NCBI GenBank assembly: GCA_025738555.1
Contig: JAOVFP010000004.1
Location: 496,001 to 560,000, forward strand
DNA length: 64,000 bases
From: Cyathus striatus
Lineage: Eukaryota; Basidiomycota; Agaricomycetes; Agaricales; Nidulariaceae
Reading direction: 5' to 3'
Shown here: one piece after another, positions 1-12,390 of the stretch
Position numbering within the stretch: position 1 is the stretch's first letter
How the letters are laid out: every line of letters begins with the position of its first letter
Notes under the pieces: generated by a model
Seen by the model: only the letters and a program-made list of their open reading frames with translations
The model's database searches: none
What the model was told of the DNA's origin: nothing
Translations under genes and position numbers: made by a program

Positions 1-1500
1 TTTCATCGGCTATAAGTCGAAAAGTGAGGGAGCGATGTGGCCGAAATTCTCGATGTACTCATGAATATCGGCCGTAGCTGGATCCGATGAGAGAAGCCTT
101 CTCCGGGCCCACCAAATTCGAGACGGAGAAGGATAGCTGGAGGGCGCTTACTAATTGTTTTTCTTGATAGATCTTGCCAAACGCCCAAATTGGGGTTGCT
201 TGAGGGAAGAAGCGCGTTGGCGCGAGTTTCAGGGGAGCTGTCTGGCTCCTGTCAAGGACTTTCGATCGAGAGGGATACCGGTACGGGGTTAGAAGTAGCC
301 AGCCAATAGTGGCTTTGTTTTTCTTTTTTTTTCTCCGCTTTTATTTGATTTTACTTACTTTTTTTTCGTTACTTAATTAAAGGTGTTAGGAATTGCTGGA
401 GTAGGAGGGTTGGGCTAGGTGCTTTTCAGAGCTGCGACTGAGCCGTTTGGGGACCGCTCTGTGCAGGAGGAGCAAATGCGATCACAAATAGTCCCCAAGC
501 CTCGGGACTGCGCCCGAGAACACCAAGTCCGAGTTTTCCTGTTTTGGTAATTTTTGACATCTTCTCCTTCTTGTTGCTTGACAAGGACTCTTAGACATGA
601 CGTAGAATAGTGTTGTAGCTAGATATTGGGGTCTGTGACGCAAGAGAACGCGTTGCACAGACCATCTCTCATTTGTACATAAACCACTCCCCGCTAAGGG
701 AGAAATACATCTTCTGTTCACTCGGTATTTTCTGCGAGACCGTGCTTTGAGCTCAGATCGACTTCTGGTTTTATTCTCTTTGTTCTGTGTGCTTTGCACC
801 CTACTAGCTAATTCTCATCTTCATTCGTCCTCTTCCCTTTCCCTCCGTATTCCGCTCCCGCGACGTATAAACGCGTCGCATTTGTTTCCGCGTGTGGATT
901 ACATAATCCGTTGAACGCGTCACTCACGTGGTCTAACGGACCGCATTTCGCTTGCCAGAGCTTCGTTTACTCGTACTCTAACGCACAGGTACCCGCCAAC
1001 GGACTCCCGTGTCTCCTCCCCCCTTCCACAGCGAGAAGCTTATGTATTAACCAAATGCGGAAGTTTTTTGTAACAGAATAAAGGAACTTCCGACTACTTT
1101 ATAGACAGACAGGTATTAATTTTTTTAGTTCTTACATTACTTTATACATAGGATCTTTTACTTAAGCGCCTGCAGCGGATTTTGGCGCTTATAAAGCGCT
1201 TAACAAGGTCGGAGGACGAAATCCGCGTATAATTCACCAATTTTGGAGGTATCATCCACAATCCGCGTATGGATGCTCTTATGCCGCCAAAATCTGTCCG
1301 CGTATCAATTTTCGAGTCTGTCCTTCAACCTCTATGGGAGTTTTCGGGGTCCTCTCATGAGCTGACAGGCAATAAAAGCTGCCCTGAGCGACCGGTAGCT
1401 GAGTGGAGCTGAGTGGCGGCAACACTACACGGTGTTAATCATGTGATCTCAAAACTCTTAGTGGGATCCCATGATAAGATCCCACTATATCACTCTAAAT
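1..1500. other. Intergenic, no supported gene
   Basis: I found no reading frame here that I can assign. Short frames on the minus strand (positions 3-188 and 482-799) have no recognisable domain and no convincing splice partners. The stretch ends with three direct copies of TCCGCGTAT, listed separately. Around 1390-1430 there is a GAGCTGAGTGG run followed by GGCAACACTACAC, which resembles 37.43-37.52 kb and may be the end of an old mobile element. Confidence 0.4.
1222..1305 (+). repeat. Three direct copies of TCCGCGTAT
   Basis: TCCGCGTAT occurs at 1222-1230, 1262-1270 and 1297-1305, spaced 40 and 35 bp apart. The spacing and exact 9-bp identity suggest binding sites or a remnant of a subterminal repeat. 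No function can be assigned. Confidence 0.5.
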
Positions 1501-1938
1501 CTATCATATAAGTATGGAGAGCTTAATGATATCCGGAACCGTGAGGTGCGGAGTTTCAGTACGGGGGCAGTTTATCTGCACGTCTGAGCGATATGAGCAT
1601 TTGATAGAAGTACATGATTCGTGCTTGAAATGGAGTATCGACTCTCGACGGTCCAAAATGGCTCATCGTTGACTTTATTTATACGATATCGGCGAAAGAG
1701 AGTTGACGAAAGTTGATGGGCGCCATAGATACCATATAAGATATTGCATATCGACGCCAGCGGTACTTATCAGGCTTCAGTTATTACTGATTTTGAATAT
1801 TAACTTACTTTGCGCCACAAGATTAAATTGTCAAGATACAAAATTGGTGATGTTTGCCCAACTGTACAACAGAGTCGGTAACTTAAAAATTTACACAAGT
1901 CCCCCCATGCGTTTAGACTGAATCACGTAAAGAAACTC

Positions 1939-2006
1939 CTTGGGAATACTTTGCATAAGCAATAGATAATCCAAGTACAGGCACGGAAGTGTGCTTTATA
2001 TATAAG
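1939..2006 (+). promoter_or_regulatory. P450 A core promoter with TATA box
   Basis: TATATATAAG lies at 1997-2006, ending 36 bp before the ATG at 2043. A block around ACTTTGCATAAGCAAT (1948-1963) is kept upstream of the tandem copy (6003-6018) and, more diverged, of the third gene (near 24557). Conservation across three paralogues points to a shared regulatory element; the factor that would bind it is unknown. Confidence 0.6.
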
Positions 2007-2042
2007 TCAGAAGTTCGTGAGGGCCAATATTGCTAACACTAC

Positions 2043-4031
2043 ATGTCCTCGACAATATCCACCGCACTCTTACTAATAGCCCTAGCAATCATCTACCGCT
2101 TCATCCAATCCAACTCCACAAATCCAATCAACATCCCATATCCACCCGGTCCGAAGGGCACATTCCTAATCCAAAACCTTCTTGATATACCTAAATCCAA
2201 GGCATGGTTTGCCTACACTTCATGGAAGAAGCAATATGGTATGCTCTAACGTTGACAATTATACCAACACTTGCTAAGTCACATATCCTTCCAACGAAGG
2301 AAACCTGATCTTTCTGCGGGTTCTCGGAAAAAATATCTTAGTACTCAATTCCCGCAAAGACGCCATAGCACTCCTCGAAAATAAATCGAGAATCTACTCC
2401 GACCGTCCCCAATTTCCTGCTATCAACATGTACGTCCTTCCTTATACATACCCCACTATTAAACATCAACTATCTCATATTATCATAAAGGATGGGATGG
2501 GATTTCAACTCCGCAGGACTTAAATACTCCAACAAATGGCGAAAGCACCGTCAACTATACCAACAATTCCTCCGTTCCCCACTAACACCCACATTCCACC
2601 CCATCCAACGAACAAAGGTGCATGAAATGCTCAGAGATCTACTAAATGACCCCCATGATCTCAGACATCATTATAAAAGGTACATATCTCAACCAATTCC
2701 AAGCCCCAATATTTACCCACTAACAAGGTGTTCCGGGGCAATAATTATGAAAACGATATACAACATCGACGTCTCCCCCTCCCCCCAAAAAGACTTTTAC
2801 GTCGAAGTAGCAGAAGAAGCAGATAAGAACCTAAGTCTCCTCGGAGCACCCAGTGCCATCTTCGAAAACATCTTCCCTCTCATATATTACACCCCTGCTT
2901 GGTTTCCCGTTGTAGGACCTGTAAAGCGCTTACTTCTACAGACGAGGGAGTTAACACGCACGATGATGAGTGTTCCGTTTGACGTTGCTTTAAAGAATCC
3001 CGTAAGTTATAAAGTAGATATGAGTGAGCGTTGTTAACGAGAGTTTTCAGGAACCAGCTTCTTGTGTTGCTATGCGCCTTCTAGCGTACAGTCGTAGTAA
3101 AAGTGACAATCTCGCAGAAGAATACGCTATACGAGAAGTTTGTGCGACAGCCTATTCAGGTACCATCCCTCTTACAATCTCTTTTTCTAAAAGATATCTA
3201 ACACACCCAAATTCACATCCAGCCGGTGCAGACACAGTACCCACCTCCCTCTCTACGTCCTCCCATTACTAAAATTCATCTCAGACAGTCTCAGCAATGG
3301 GCACATTCTTCCTCGCTATGCTCACATCCGCTGACGCACAACTAAAAGCGCAAAAGGAAATCGACCAGGTCATAGGTAACAGACTCCCAGAATACGAGGA
3401 TCGGGAATTACTCCCTTACATCGAAGCTGTATATCGAGAAGTTATGAGATGGAATCCTGTTGTTCCTCTTAACGTCCCACGATCTACTACTACAGATGAC
3501 GTTTATAATGGGTATTACACACCAAAAGGTAAGTGGCATATTTGGTAAAGACTGAAGATGCTGATGCTATCATAGGTACAATTATTATTCCAAACATTTG
3601 GTATGTGATAAGTTTAAAATTTCGACATTTAAGAGTCTCATGTAAATAAAGGGCAATGGCGCACGACGACAGCATCTATCCAGATCCGAACGAATTCAAG
3701 CCCGAGCGATTCTTCAAGGAGAATGGTCAGCTGAACGATGACATTTCTGATCTTCCATTCGGATTTGGAAGGAGGTCAGTGTCATTTCGACTTCTCAAAT
3801 GAATTGATTTCGATACAGATGTTGTCGGAAAGAATATGCCCCGGGAGACATATGGCCAACGCAACCGTATGGCACATTATCATCATAAGCAATATCAAAT
3901 TACTTATAGCTATCTATCTCCAGGTGTGGCTAACCATAGCCACTGTCTTAACTGTTTTTAACATTCGAAAAGCAAAAGACGACCACGGAAATGAGATTCC
4001 AGTTTCTGGAATGTATACAGATATGACTTAG
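2043..4031 (+). CDS. Cytochrome P450 A, C-terminally truncated
   Basis: Haem monooxygenase of the basidiomycete class that resembles O-methylsterigmatocystin oxidoreductase. It has an N-terminal membrane anchor (about residues 5-20), a proline hinge (YPPGPKG), the I-helix AGADTT rebuilt across two introns near 3218-3293, ExxR in EAVYREVMR (near 3430), PERF (near 3700) and the haem loop FGFGRRICPG, made by joining 3770 to about 3830. There are about ten introns of around 50 nt; one acceptor reads AAG. Relative to copies B and C, two bases are missing before the last intron (ACT-TAG instead of ACT-GTT-AG), giving a stop at 4029-4031. The ancestral last exon (SHPEPFQCS...) is still readable up to the TGA at 4155-4157 but is cut off, a loss of about 28 residues after the haem region. 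Substrate unknown. Activity is uncertain. Confidence 0.85.
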
Positions 4032-4157
4032 GTATATACGTTGTTTCCAGATGTTTGGTATCGTTCTGATAGATTCACTAGTCACCCTGAGCCATTCCAG
4101 TGTTCTATTATGCCTCGAAGTGATGCTGCGATAGAACTTATTAATAGTGCGAACTGA

Positions 4158-5527
4158 TACGTTCATGACGAATTTCAAATTTCAGGCGTTTCGTTCATTT
4201 TTTATATGCTTCATGAACTTTGAAATTTAGCACCGGCTATATGTCCTGTTGCTGATTATATACGGTTTTTATACTGCACATAAGCTTCTTTTCTATATAT
4301 AGAACCTTTCAGCTAGGGCCTGGAAGGCTGGAAGTGAGGCTCAAATTTGGAGGCACGACTCCATTACGGTGTTCCTAAACCGTATGCCTCCCTCGAGTCT
4401 CTCCGCTCAGCAACGTCTCAGTCCGACTCTCGCTCTCACCACGTGATGGGTCCATTGTCTCACCAATCTTAACTTTAAGTTATCAACTGAAGTACATATC
4501 TTAGAAGGTGGGATTAATTGTGGATTTTCCAGACACTTCTTTCTACTTGCTTTCTTCAAGGAGGTGGATACATGTGCATAATATATATAGATACTATTAA
4601 ATTTACAAGTACATGTAAATACATACTACCATAATTATAGGCTACTGACAATACATTCTACCTACATACCCACCCATAATATCCCGCAACTCCAATTCGT
4701 CTCTTATTTCCTTCCGTTTACAACCCTCCGCCACTGTCCAGCTCATATGGGGTGTAGCACGGCGTCTGACCTCAACCTACCACACCCACCCGCACGTTGA
4801 TCCTGCTACAATTCCAGCATCCCCACTGCCAACTAATCAAAGCCCCTACAGCCGCAAATACCCCAACCAACCATGTACCCACTACCACCCTCCCAACGTC
4901 ACTGCTACTATTTCAACACACACTGACTGTGGACACTCACGCCTGTGCTCGTCAAAACCATCGTTTTCTGTCAGCTTGTGGATTGTACAATGACAAAGCA
5001 AAGAGGGGCTGGAGGATACAAGGGAAAACAGCGGGGGGGCCGCTTAGTGTTGATGCGGATGAGAAGGGGAGCTAAGATGAGACTCGAGAGCGGGGTTCCA
5101 TTTAGTGTTGTATCTGTGGTAACAATCTGTGCTCAAGCAATTATTTAGTTCTTTACAGTAAATAGAATGATTTACCTTGCTCTAATACCGTTTGAAACAG
5201 TCGCCCCTTATGCGCGCGACGCGCCCACTTCCATCGCTCGCATGCTCCATACGCCTGCTCTTTCCCTTGTCCCCTCCGTTCTCTATGCAGATGCCAGCGT
5301 AATCTCGGCTAGAGACGGTTCGACTTCTGGACTAGGACTATATATAGTCGGATCAAACGCCCGATGCCCGTCGTCCTACACTGGGAACAATATCACATAG
5401 TCACCGTGTGATTATCTCGAAAGCTGTATTGTGGGCTCACAGCCTCACGTAAACACTACCAACTCTCTTCATCGATTATTTCTCACTATGCCAAAGCTTA
5501 CAGTAGCACTAAAATGTCTAGGTATGT
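4158..5527. other. Intergenic between P450 A and B
   Basis: No gene is supported. The part from about 4700 to 5440 shows weak similarity to two other places: a GATGCGGATGAG-containing stretch (5052-5063) matches one at 46537-46548, and the segment near 5360-5420 resembles 10360-10410. It is probably an old, inverted relative of repeat block R. A reading frame at 4797-5075 overlaps it, but I see no domain. Confidence 0.35.
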
Positions 5528-6002
5528 CCTATATAAGTACGGGTAGCTCAATGATGTCCGGAACCATGAAGTACGGAGTTTCCGTATGGGGGCAGTTTGC
5601 CTGCACGTCCGAGCGATATGAGAGTTTGATAGAAGCATATGATTCGTGTCTGAAATGGAGCCTCGACTCTCGACGCTCCGAGATAGCCTCATCCCTGACT
5701 CCGTTTGAACAATGTCGGTGAAAGAAACCCGATGGAAGTTGATGGGTGCCATATGTGTCGTAGAAGATATTTCATATCCGCTCAAGCGGTACTTATCAGG
5801 CTTTTAGTACTTTAGTAGTTGTTGATTCTGAATCTCAAGTCAGTTTGTGCCCCAAAACACGGGTTGTCGAGATACGAAATTGGTGATGTTTGCCCAACTG
5901 TACGACAGAGCCGGCAACTTAAAATTAACATAGGTCTTCCCTATCAAAACCGGAAATAAGACACGTGTTTAGACTGAATCACGTAGCGAACTCCTTGGGA
6001 AT

Positions 6003-6060
6003 ACTTTGCATAAGCAATAGATAACCAAAGTGGCGGCACAGAAACATACCTCATATATAA
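6003..6060 (+). promoter_or_regulatory. P450 B core promoter with TATA box
   Basis: TATATAA at 6054-6060 sits 37 bp before the ATG at 6098. The ACTTTGCATAAGCAAT block at 6003-6018 is identical to the one upstream of P450 A. Confidence 0.6.
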
Positions 6061-6097
6061 GCCAGAAGTTCTTGAATGCCAACATTGTTAACACTAC

Positions 6098-8231
6098 ATG
6101 TTCTCGACAATATCCACCGCACTTGGACTACTCGCAACAGTAATCCTCTATCGCTTCATCCAATCCAATTTCTTAAATCCTATTAACATTCCATATCCTC
6201 CCGGTCCCAAGTCTACATTCCTAATCCAAAACCTTCTTGATATACCTAAATCCAGAGCGTGGTTTACCTACGCTTCGTGGAAGAAGGAATTTGGTATGTT
6301 CTAAGATTAACCATTGCGCCGGCGCTTGCTGAAGTTATGTATATTTCTGATGAAGGAAATATTATCTTCTTACGAGTTTTGGGAAAGAAGATCTTGGTAG
6401 TCAATTCCCGAAAAGATGCGATAGAGCTATTCGATAAGAGATCAAGGATCTACTCCGATCGTCCCCAATTTCCTGCTTTTGAGATGTACGTCGTTTATAT
6501 ACACCGTTATACTGCAGAATATTCACTAACTTGTGCTCCATAAAGGATGGGATGGGATTTTAACTCAGCAGGAATGAAATATTCAGATAAATGGCGAATG
6601 CACCGTAAAATCTACCAACAGTTTTTACGTTCGCCAATGACACCCACATTCCAACCTATCCAAAGAACCAAAGTACAGGCGATGCTCGGAGGTCTGTTGA
6701 ACGATCCAGAAATTTTCATGCAGCATTATCAAAGGTACATATCTCAAACAACTGTAAGTTTCAATTTTTGCCCACTACTAGCATTTCCATTCAAGGCTTT
6801 CCGGTGCAATAATCATGAAAATAATGTACGACATCGACGTTTCCCCCTCTCCACAAAAGGACTTTTACATCGATGTAGCTGAAACAGCTGATACAAATAT
6901 AAGTCGCCTCGCGATACCAGGTGCTATCCTAGCAAACATTTTCCCTCTCATGAATTACATTCCGGTTTCGTTTCCGGTTATCGGATCGGTAAAGCGCTTA
7001 ATCCTGGAGACGCGAGAGTTGGCACACACGATGATGACTGTTCCGTTTGAAGTTGCTTTAAAGAATTCAGTAGGTTATGAACTTGATATGAGGGGAATGT
7101 TAATGAGCTTGGCAGGACCCAGCTTCTTGTGTGGCTATGCAACTTTTAGCGCACTGCCGTAGTAGAGGTAACAATCCTGCGGAAGAGTATGCGATAAAAG
7201 AGGTTTGTGCGACATCCTACTCAGGTATTATTACTGCAACCTCTAGTTGTAATGAATCTAACAAACCCACATTTACGCAATGTCCAGCTGGCGCAGACAC
7301 GGTACTATTCGCCTTTTACTCTAACATACTCCCCCTTTTACTGATTTACATATCAGACCGTCTCTGCCATGGGCACATTCTTCCTCGCTATGCTCACATC
7401 CACCGACGCACAACTAAAAGCGCAACAGGAAATTGATAACGTCATAGGTAATAGACTTCCAGAATACGAGGATCGGGAATCACTTCCCTATGTCGAGGCT
7501 GTATATCGAGAAGTTATGCGGTGGAATCCTGTTGTTCCTCTTAGCGTCCCACGATCTACTACTGCAGATGATATTTATAACGGGTATTATATACCAAAGG
7601 GTAGGTGTCATCTTTGGTAAAGACTGAAGATGCTGATGTTGTCATAGGTACAATCATTCTTCCGAACATGTGGTACGTAATCAGTTTAAAACTTCGATAT
7701 TTAAGAGTCTTATGCGAATAAAGGGCGATGGCGCATGATGAAAGTATCTATCCTGATCCGAATGAATTCAAGCCAGAGCGATTCTTCAAGGAGAATGGTC
7801 AGCTGAACGATGACATTTCTGATCTTCCATTCGGATTTGGAAGGAGGTCAGTGTCATTTCGACTTCTCAGATGAATTTATTTCGATACAGATATTGTCGG
7901 ACAGAATATGTCCAGGGAGACATATGGCCAGCGCAACCGTATGACACATTATCCTCATTAACAAGTTCAAATTACTTATAGCTGTCTATTTCCAGGTGTG
8001 GCTAACCATAGCTACTGTCTTAACTGTTTTCAATATTCGAAAAGCAAAAGACGACCACGGAAACGAGATTACAGTTTCTGGAATGTATACAGATGCGACT
8101 GTTAGGTATATACGTAATTTCTCAATGCTCATTACCGTTCTGACAGATTCACTAGTCACCCTAAGCCATTCAAGTGCTCCATTACGCCTCGAAGTGAAGC
8201 TGCGATAGAACTAATTCATAGTGTAAACTGA
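6098..8231 (+). CDS. Cytochrome P450 B (apparently intact)
   Basis: Paralogue of P450 A and C with the same intron positions. Spliced by eye, it gives a protein of about 500 residues: membrane anchor, YPPGPKS hinge, MGWDFNSAG near 6547, AGADTTVSAMG joined across introns at about 7290-7372, EAVYREVMR near 7497, FKPERFF near 7770, and FGFGRRICPG across the intron at about 7847-7904. The last exon follows the intron donor after ACTGTTAG (about 8105) and gives the family's usual tail SHPKPFKCSITPRS, ending at TGA 8229-8231. No broken frame was found. It is expected to sit on the ER membrane and to need a P450 reductase, which is not in this window. Its substrate is unknown. Position in tandem with A and near C suggests a small P450 cluster. 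Confidence 0.9.
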
Positions 8232-8350
8232 TATCAGGCGTTTTCGTTTATTTTTTGATATGCTTCATGAGCTATATGTGCTGCTGCTGATATACGGATT
8301 TTCTACTGCACGTAAAATTCAATTTCAGATAATTTATGACCTGTCAGCCG

Positions 8351-9559
8351 GAGCCTAGCAGTGATACACAAGTGAATCACAAACGAATTACAACTCCTCC
8401 AGAAGATTTTTCCTATTATGTAGTTGAAATGTCTAACAAGAGTTAGAGTCCGCACTTTAGTTTGGTGAGGGATCAAGCTTCACGGCTTTCCCGAGACCTC
8501 CTAGGTGACTTCATTCGAATACTTACTATAAGCCCCATGACTGCCCGTCGAAGTGACATATCTCTGAAGGCTAATACCTCTATCATTTTGATTAGCCGTC
8601 ATTCTCATTAAGTACTATATCTCACCGTCTACAACGATCAAACATATCTGGCATAACTGACAGCTAAAGATGCGGCATAATTACACCTGGAGTTGCAGTA
8701 CTTAATACACCTATCACCTGGTACTCATGCCCAATTCCATCAGTCGCAGCGGGTACTAATGCCTAACCTCTCCACGAAAGCCTCGCCTGTAAATGTGAAT
8801 GTACCCTCACGCACGAGAGCGACACTCATCTAACGACACAGAACCTGGGAGCCAGCAGTCGAGAAATGTTGGGTCTATGAGGTAGACGAATTGAAGCTCG
8901 GTGTACCGCCGAGCTCCAGAACTAGAACACATCTAACAACACAGAGTCTGGGAGCTAGCAGTCGCAGAATGTTGAGTCTTCCGGGTAGGCTCGAATACCA
9001 TGCTTCGATCTTGTAGATCCTCAGTCAGATACGTAACGGGGGCGCACTATGATCGGTGTATCTGAAGCAAGGGAACAAAGACCAGTAGCCCAATGAATCA
9101 CATCGTACTCAGCACCTCGCACATATCCGTCTTTCAATGTGAAACCTAAACGAAGCCATTGGCACTCCACTCACATCGCAGAGTCTCTCCTCTCCTCTCC
9201 TCGAAGCCCGAACGGCAGCGGCGACAGCAAAGTACTCCAGCCTAGTCACCAATTCCAACAATAAGAATCCCACTCACACTCGTATCCCAGCCGCAGCAAA
9301 CTCAATCGTCGCCTCAACCCAAGCGTATCACTACACTCTCATATTGCCCGATAATACAGAATGCCTGGGAGCCAATTTACGTCCCGCTTGGTTGAGAAGC
9401 CCCAATCTGAAGCACAAGTTCGTATTAGCCAGATGCTACCCGCTAGCATGCTCGAAAGCGCAGGCTGTTGTTATCCGGTAGCGCAAATCGACACGATCAT
9501 ATTACGACAGCAGGGCACCACCTCGCCCGCGCTTTTTCATTCAACCCGCGTCAGAAGCG
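8351..9559. other. Intergenic, no gene seen
   Basis: No coding region is supported. A short internal duplication is visible: ACACATCTAACAACACAGAGTC-like text near 8827 and 8927, each followed by GGGAGC(C/T)AGCAGTCG. A related stretch occurs near 16855-16895, so this is a dispersed repeat remnant. The frame at 9361-9576 has no recognisable product. Confidence 0.4.
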
Positions 9560-10900
9560 ATCGTCCAACCCACTGAGTGCATCCCCCCCACATGCAAATG
9601 TATCCCGTCCCAGCACATTCAATTCCTAGGCAGAGTGACACGTCTCATCAATCCCCAACCAACACCTCGAATTAAACCAAGAGTGAATACTCACTATTCA
9701 GATACTGCCTCAAGGAATGGGGCATGCAACGTGATTGAAGATGAGGCAAGATATAAGCAGGATCACCATTGGTCGCCTTCTGTGGGTGGGCGGGTTAGTA
9801 CTGGTTATGCGAACGTAGGGGAGGAAAGCAAGAGAGTGGGGGGTGGAGGGGAGATGAGGGGGAGTGAGAAGAGGGGGAGTGGATAAGGAGGAGGAGAAAG
9901 GTGGGAGATGCGGTGGAAATGAAAGAAGAAGGGAAGTACGAGAAGGCAGAGGTAGAAGGGAGATTGACCCGAATGGTGAGAACAAAAAGCAGAGCAGTCG
10001 AACAAAAAGAACGCTACCCACCAGACAAATTCCAGGTACCTGACCTCCTACTCTTGTACTATTCCCCTCCCACTCCGGATCCTACCATCCCGCACACAGT
10101 GGTGGGCGAAATGAACATTGTTGATGTTCCTGTTCGGCTTCAGTACAAGGCGAGCAGTTCAGCGCTCAGCGCTTGCTAGGACTCCTTGTTCTATAGATAT
10201 ACATTTCATGAAAGACTTGTAAAAGACACAATAATTTCGACTTCAGGTCTTGTTTCTGTATGTCTTCAAGGTATAACTCGAGGCATAGAATGAAAGTATG
10301 AGACTAGCTATAGGAGATGGTTGTCGTCGTCGTGAAAGACGCAGACCACTGCCAGAGCGCCCGTCATCCTATCCGGGGAACAAGATCACGTAATAATCAC
10401 GTGCCCAACCCAAAAACCGCTTCATTGAGTAAGCGTGCCGGGTGTGAACATATCCGGCACCCGACGTCCAGCTGAGCGAGGTCTCGGCTATGAGTGCTAT
10501 CCTTTCTCTAGTCAACCACCGTCAGCATACACACCCGCCCCCCTGCCTCTCGCTCTTCGTCGCCCCAAGCCTATCCTATTCTACGCCGACGAGGCTGGAT
10601 CCACCGCACATGCGAATCGCCATAACGATGTAGGACACACTTGACCAAATCAGGGAAACATCACAAGTCAGTTGATAAGTACGTGTAATGATGTGAAGTG
10701 GTACAAGATAGAAGTGGAACTTAAGTTACAGGGTGCTAGTTATTCCCCGGGAATATCATTAATAGCCTAAAAAAGCTGGAAGCTTCATACACGCGGACTG
10801 AACCACCTGTTATAAACACGCTTAAATAATCGAATAGTAAAGAAGGAAAGTCACTTACAAATTGCCGGCATGGTCAAAATCTAATCTAAGGTAAGCTTAT
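9560..10900 (-). repeat. Block R, inverted copy (GT15 3' flank)
   Basis: Read on the minus strand, this segment matches 40230-41160 on the plus strand (shared features include the TTTCACGACGACGAC run, the TCATACTTTCATTCTA run and the GTGTCACTC...GGG stretch) and partly 53960-54560. It runs directly on from the 3' end of the GT15 gene, so GT15 and block R were duplicated as one unit. Positions 9819-9930 form a very purine-rich strand (GGGGAG/GGAGGA runs). No intact coding region was recognised. Confidence 0.7.
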
Positions 10901-10903
10901 GCT

Positions 10904-12390
10904 TCAACTGAAATAGTAAAACGACGCACTGGCTGCGACACCTTCACGCTCGCAGGCGCATCTGTCGAGTTCTTGAGGACACTCGTACGACCATCCTTGA
11001 TGCTGATATCTAATAGTTGTCAACGGTTAATTAAGTTGCTTAGGATGTGCCGTAAAAATTGAAGATTTTACCCCATATCGTGGAATTGGAACGCCTGCTC
11101 TTTCCTAAGAGACATTGCTAGCCCATAAGAATGGACGGGAGCATCTCCCCATCGCTCATAAAAGAAACCTCCTGCCTTGTCCAAATATTCAAAGAACTTG
11201 GTATACAATGTACTTTCCCAAACACTTCTATGGGATATTTCAAAGTTGTTCTACCATTGGTTATTTCAGTCACCTGCTGCTTCTGAATAAAGGGAAAGCA
11301 ATGTCAAACGCCACTTACATACATGCACCTCCTGGTCCAATCATCGGTCGTTGCTGTACCTGAAAAGGCCCTCTCAACAGAAGCGGCATCGTTCCACACA
11401 AATCCGTAGTTCGCATCTAGAGGAATGAGGTCTCTATTTTCGGACATGAAATGGGAAACATTTGATGCAAGGCTTGGTTGGACATAATCGGCATCTCCCA
11501 TAACCTGGACAAATCCTGTGATAACGCTTCGGGTAAATAAATGATCAGTGGGGTAAAATGAAAGTATAACGGACCGTATAACGCATTACTTTCTATCAGC
11601 TTTTGGATGGGATCGTAGGGCTATGACGCAAGATCAGTTACGTTATGAAATATGCAGATAGGGAATAAACGTACGACGTCGCAATGGAACACAATATCGG
11701 TATCTAAACGCCATAACCAGTCATAAGGGGCTAATGCGGGATGACGCCAGAAGAAGCCTGTCAGTTGTCTTCTATGAGCTACAATGTCTTGCACTAGATT
11801 GTTAGATCATTATCATACCAGAGTAAAATCGGCACATGGAACGATATCCAAGTCTGAACCTGACGAGAAAGTTGGTGTAAGCCAGCTTGATTCGTCAAGG
11901 TGTGGTTACAGACCCGATATTTTGCAAGGAAGCATTTACACGCGCCATGTCGAGATGGGCTGGTACGTCCCAAGACACTTTTGTGGTGTTGGCTGATCCG
12001 TTCAAGTTAGATAATAGAGTGAAGTGAAAAATGGAGACAGGTACCAAAGATAGCCCTCCCCTCAGTGATGTAGTGGATCTTGGCCTTTATTTCGTCTGTT
12101 AGAGCGGGCGCCTCGTCCTCTGATGTAAATAGGACGTATGGGTATTTTAACCGTCGGTTAAAGCGATCCTCGACACTCATTAGTGCTTTGGTTGCTTGTA
12201 TGAGCCTGTTGGGAGCCAGCAACATTAATATGACGCCATTAGGGTGTGCATTGGATTTAACGAAAGACAATGGGGATGGAATAGATGTATGGGTGAATAA
12301 CAGATAGGCAAGAGCAAAGAAAACAAGGAAAAAGAAAGCGAGAATTCGATTTCGAACACGAGTTGCAGCAAAAACAGAAGACAAAGCCAT
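10904..12390 (-). CDS. GT15 family alpha-1,2-mannosyltransferase-like protein, copy 1
   Basis: Golgi type II glycosyltransferase of the Kre2/Mnt1 (GT15) class, which adds mannose to protein glycans. The start at 12390 (MALSSVF) precedes a signal anchor (about residues 18-36). Eight exons give about 360 residues. Recognisable parts are VEDRFNRRLKYPYVLF in exon 1, YRSMCRFYSGFFWRHP across exons 3-4, YDWLWRLDTDIVFHC (DTD in place of the family's usual EPD), NNFEISHRSVWES and FFEYLDKAGGFFYERWGDAPVHS, which carries the glutamate proposed as catalytic in Kre2. It ends with YECPQELDRCACERE. All introns have normal boundaries and no frame is broken. It is an inverted duplicate of the gene at 44143-45636. 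It is somewhat shorter than typical GT15 proteins (about 400-440). Confidence 0.9.

Larger units (their letters stand above)
1507..4340 (+). repeat. Segmental tandem duplication, copy 1 (P450 A)
   Basis: This segment is repeated at about 5528-8350. Homology starts in the upstream region (TCCGGAACC motif near 1530 and 5560, GAGCGATATGAG near 1587 and 5613), runs through the whole P450 gene and ends in the 3' region after the stop (shared CCTTTCAGCTAGGGCC-like sequence near 4305 and 8340). The two copies lie about 4.05 kb apart in the same orientation. Confidence 0.85.
5528..8350 (+). repeat. Segmental tandem duplication, copy 2 (P450 B)
   Basis: Second unit of the duplication described at 1507-4340. 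It carries the complete P450 B gene and its own promoter. Divergence between the two units is moderate in exons and larger in introns and flanks, so the duplication is not very recent. Confidence 0.85.

Noticed and set aside
12080..12307. Plus-strand frame across GT15 exon 1
   Set aside because: Antisense by-product of the GT15 gene; the same occurs at 44241-44453.
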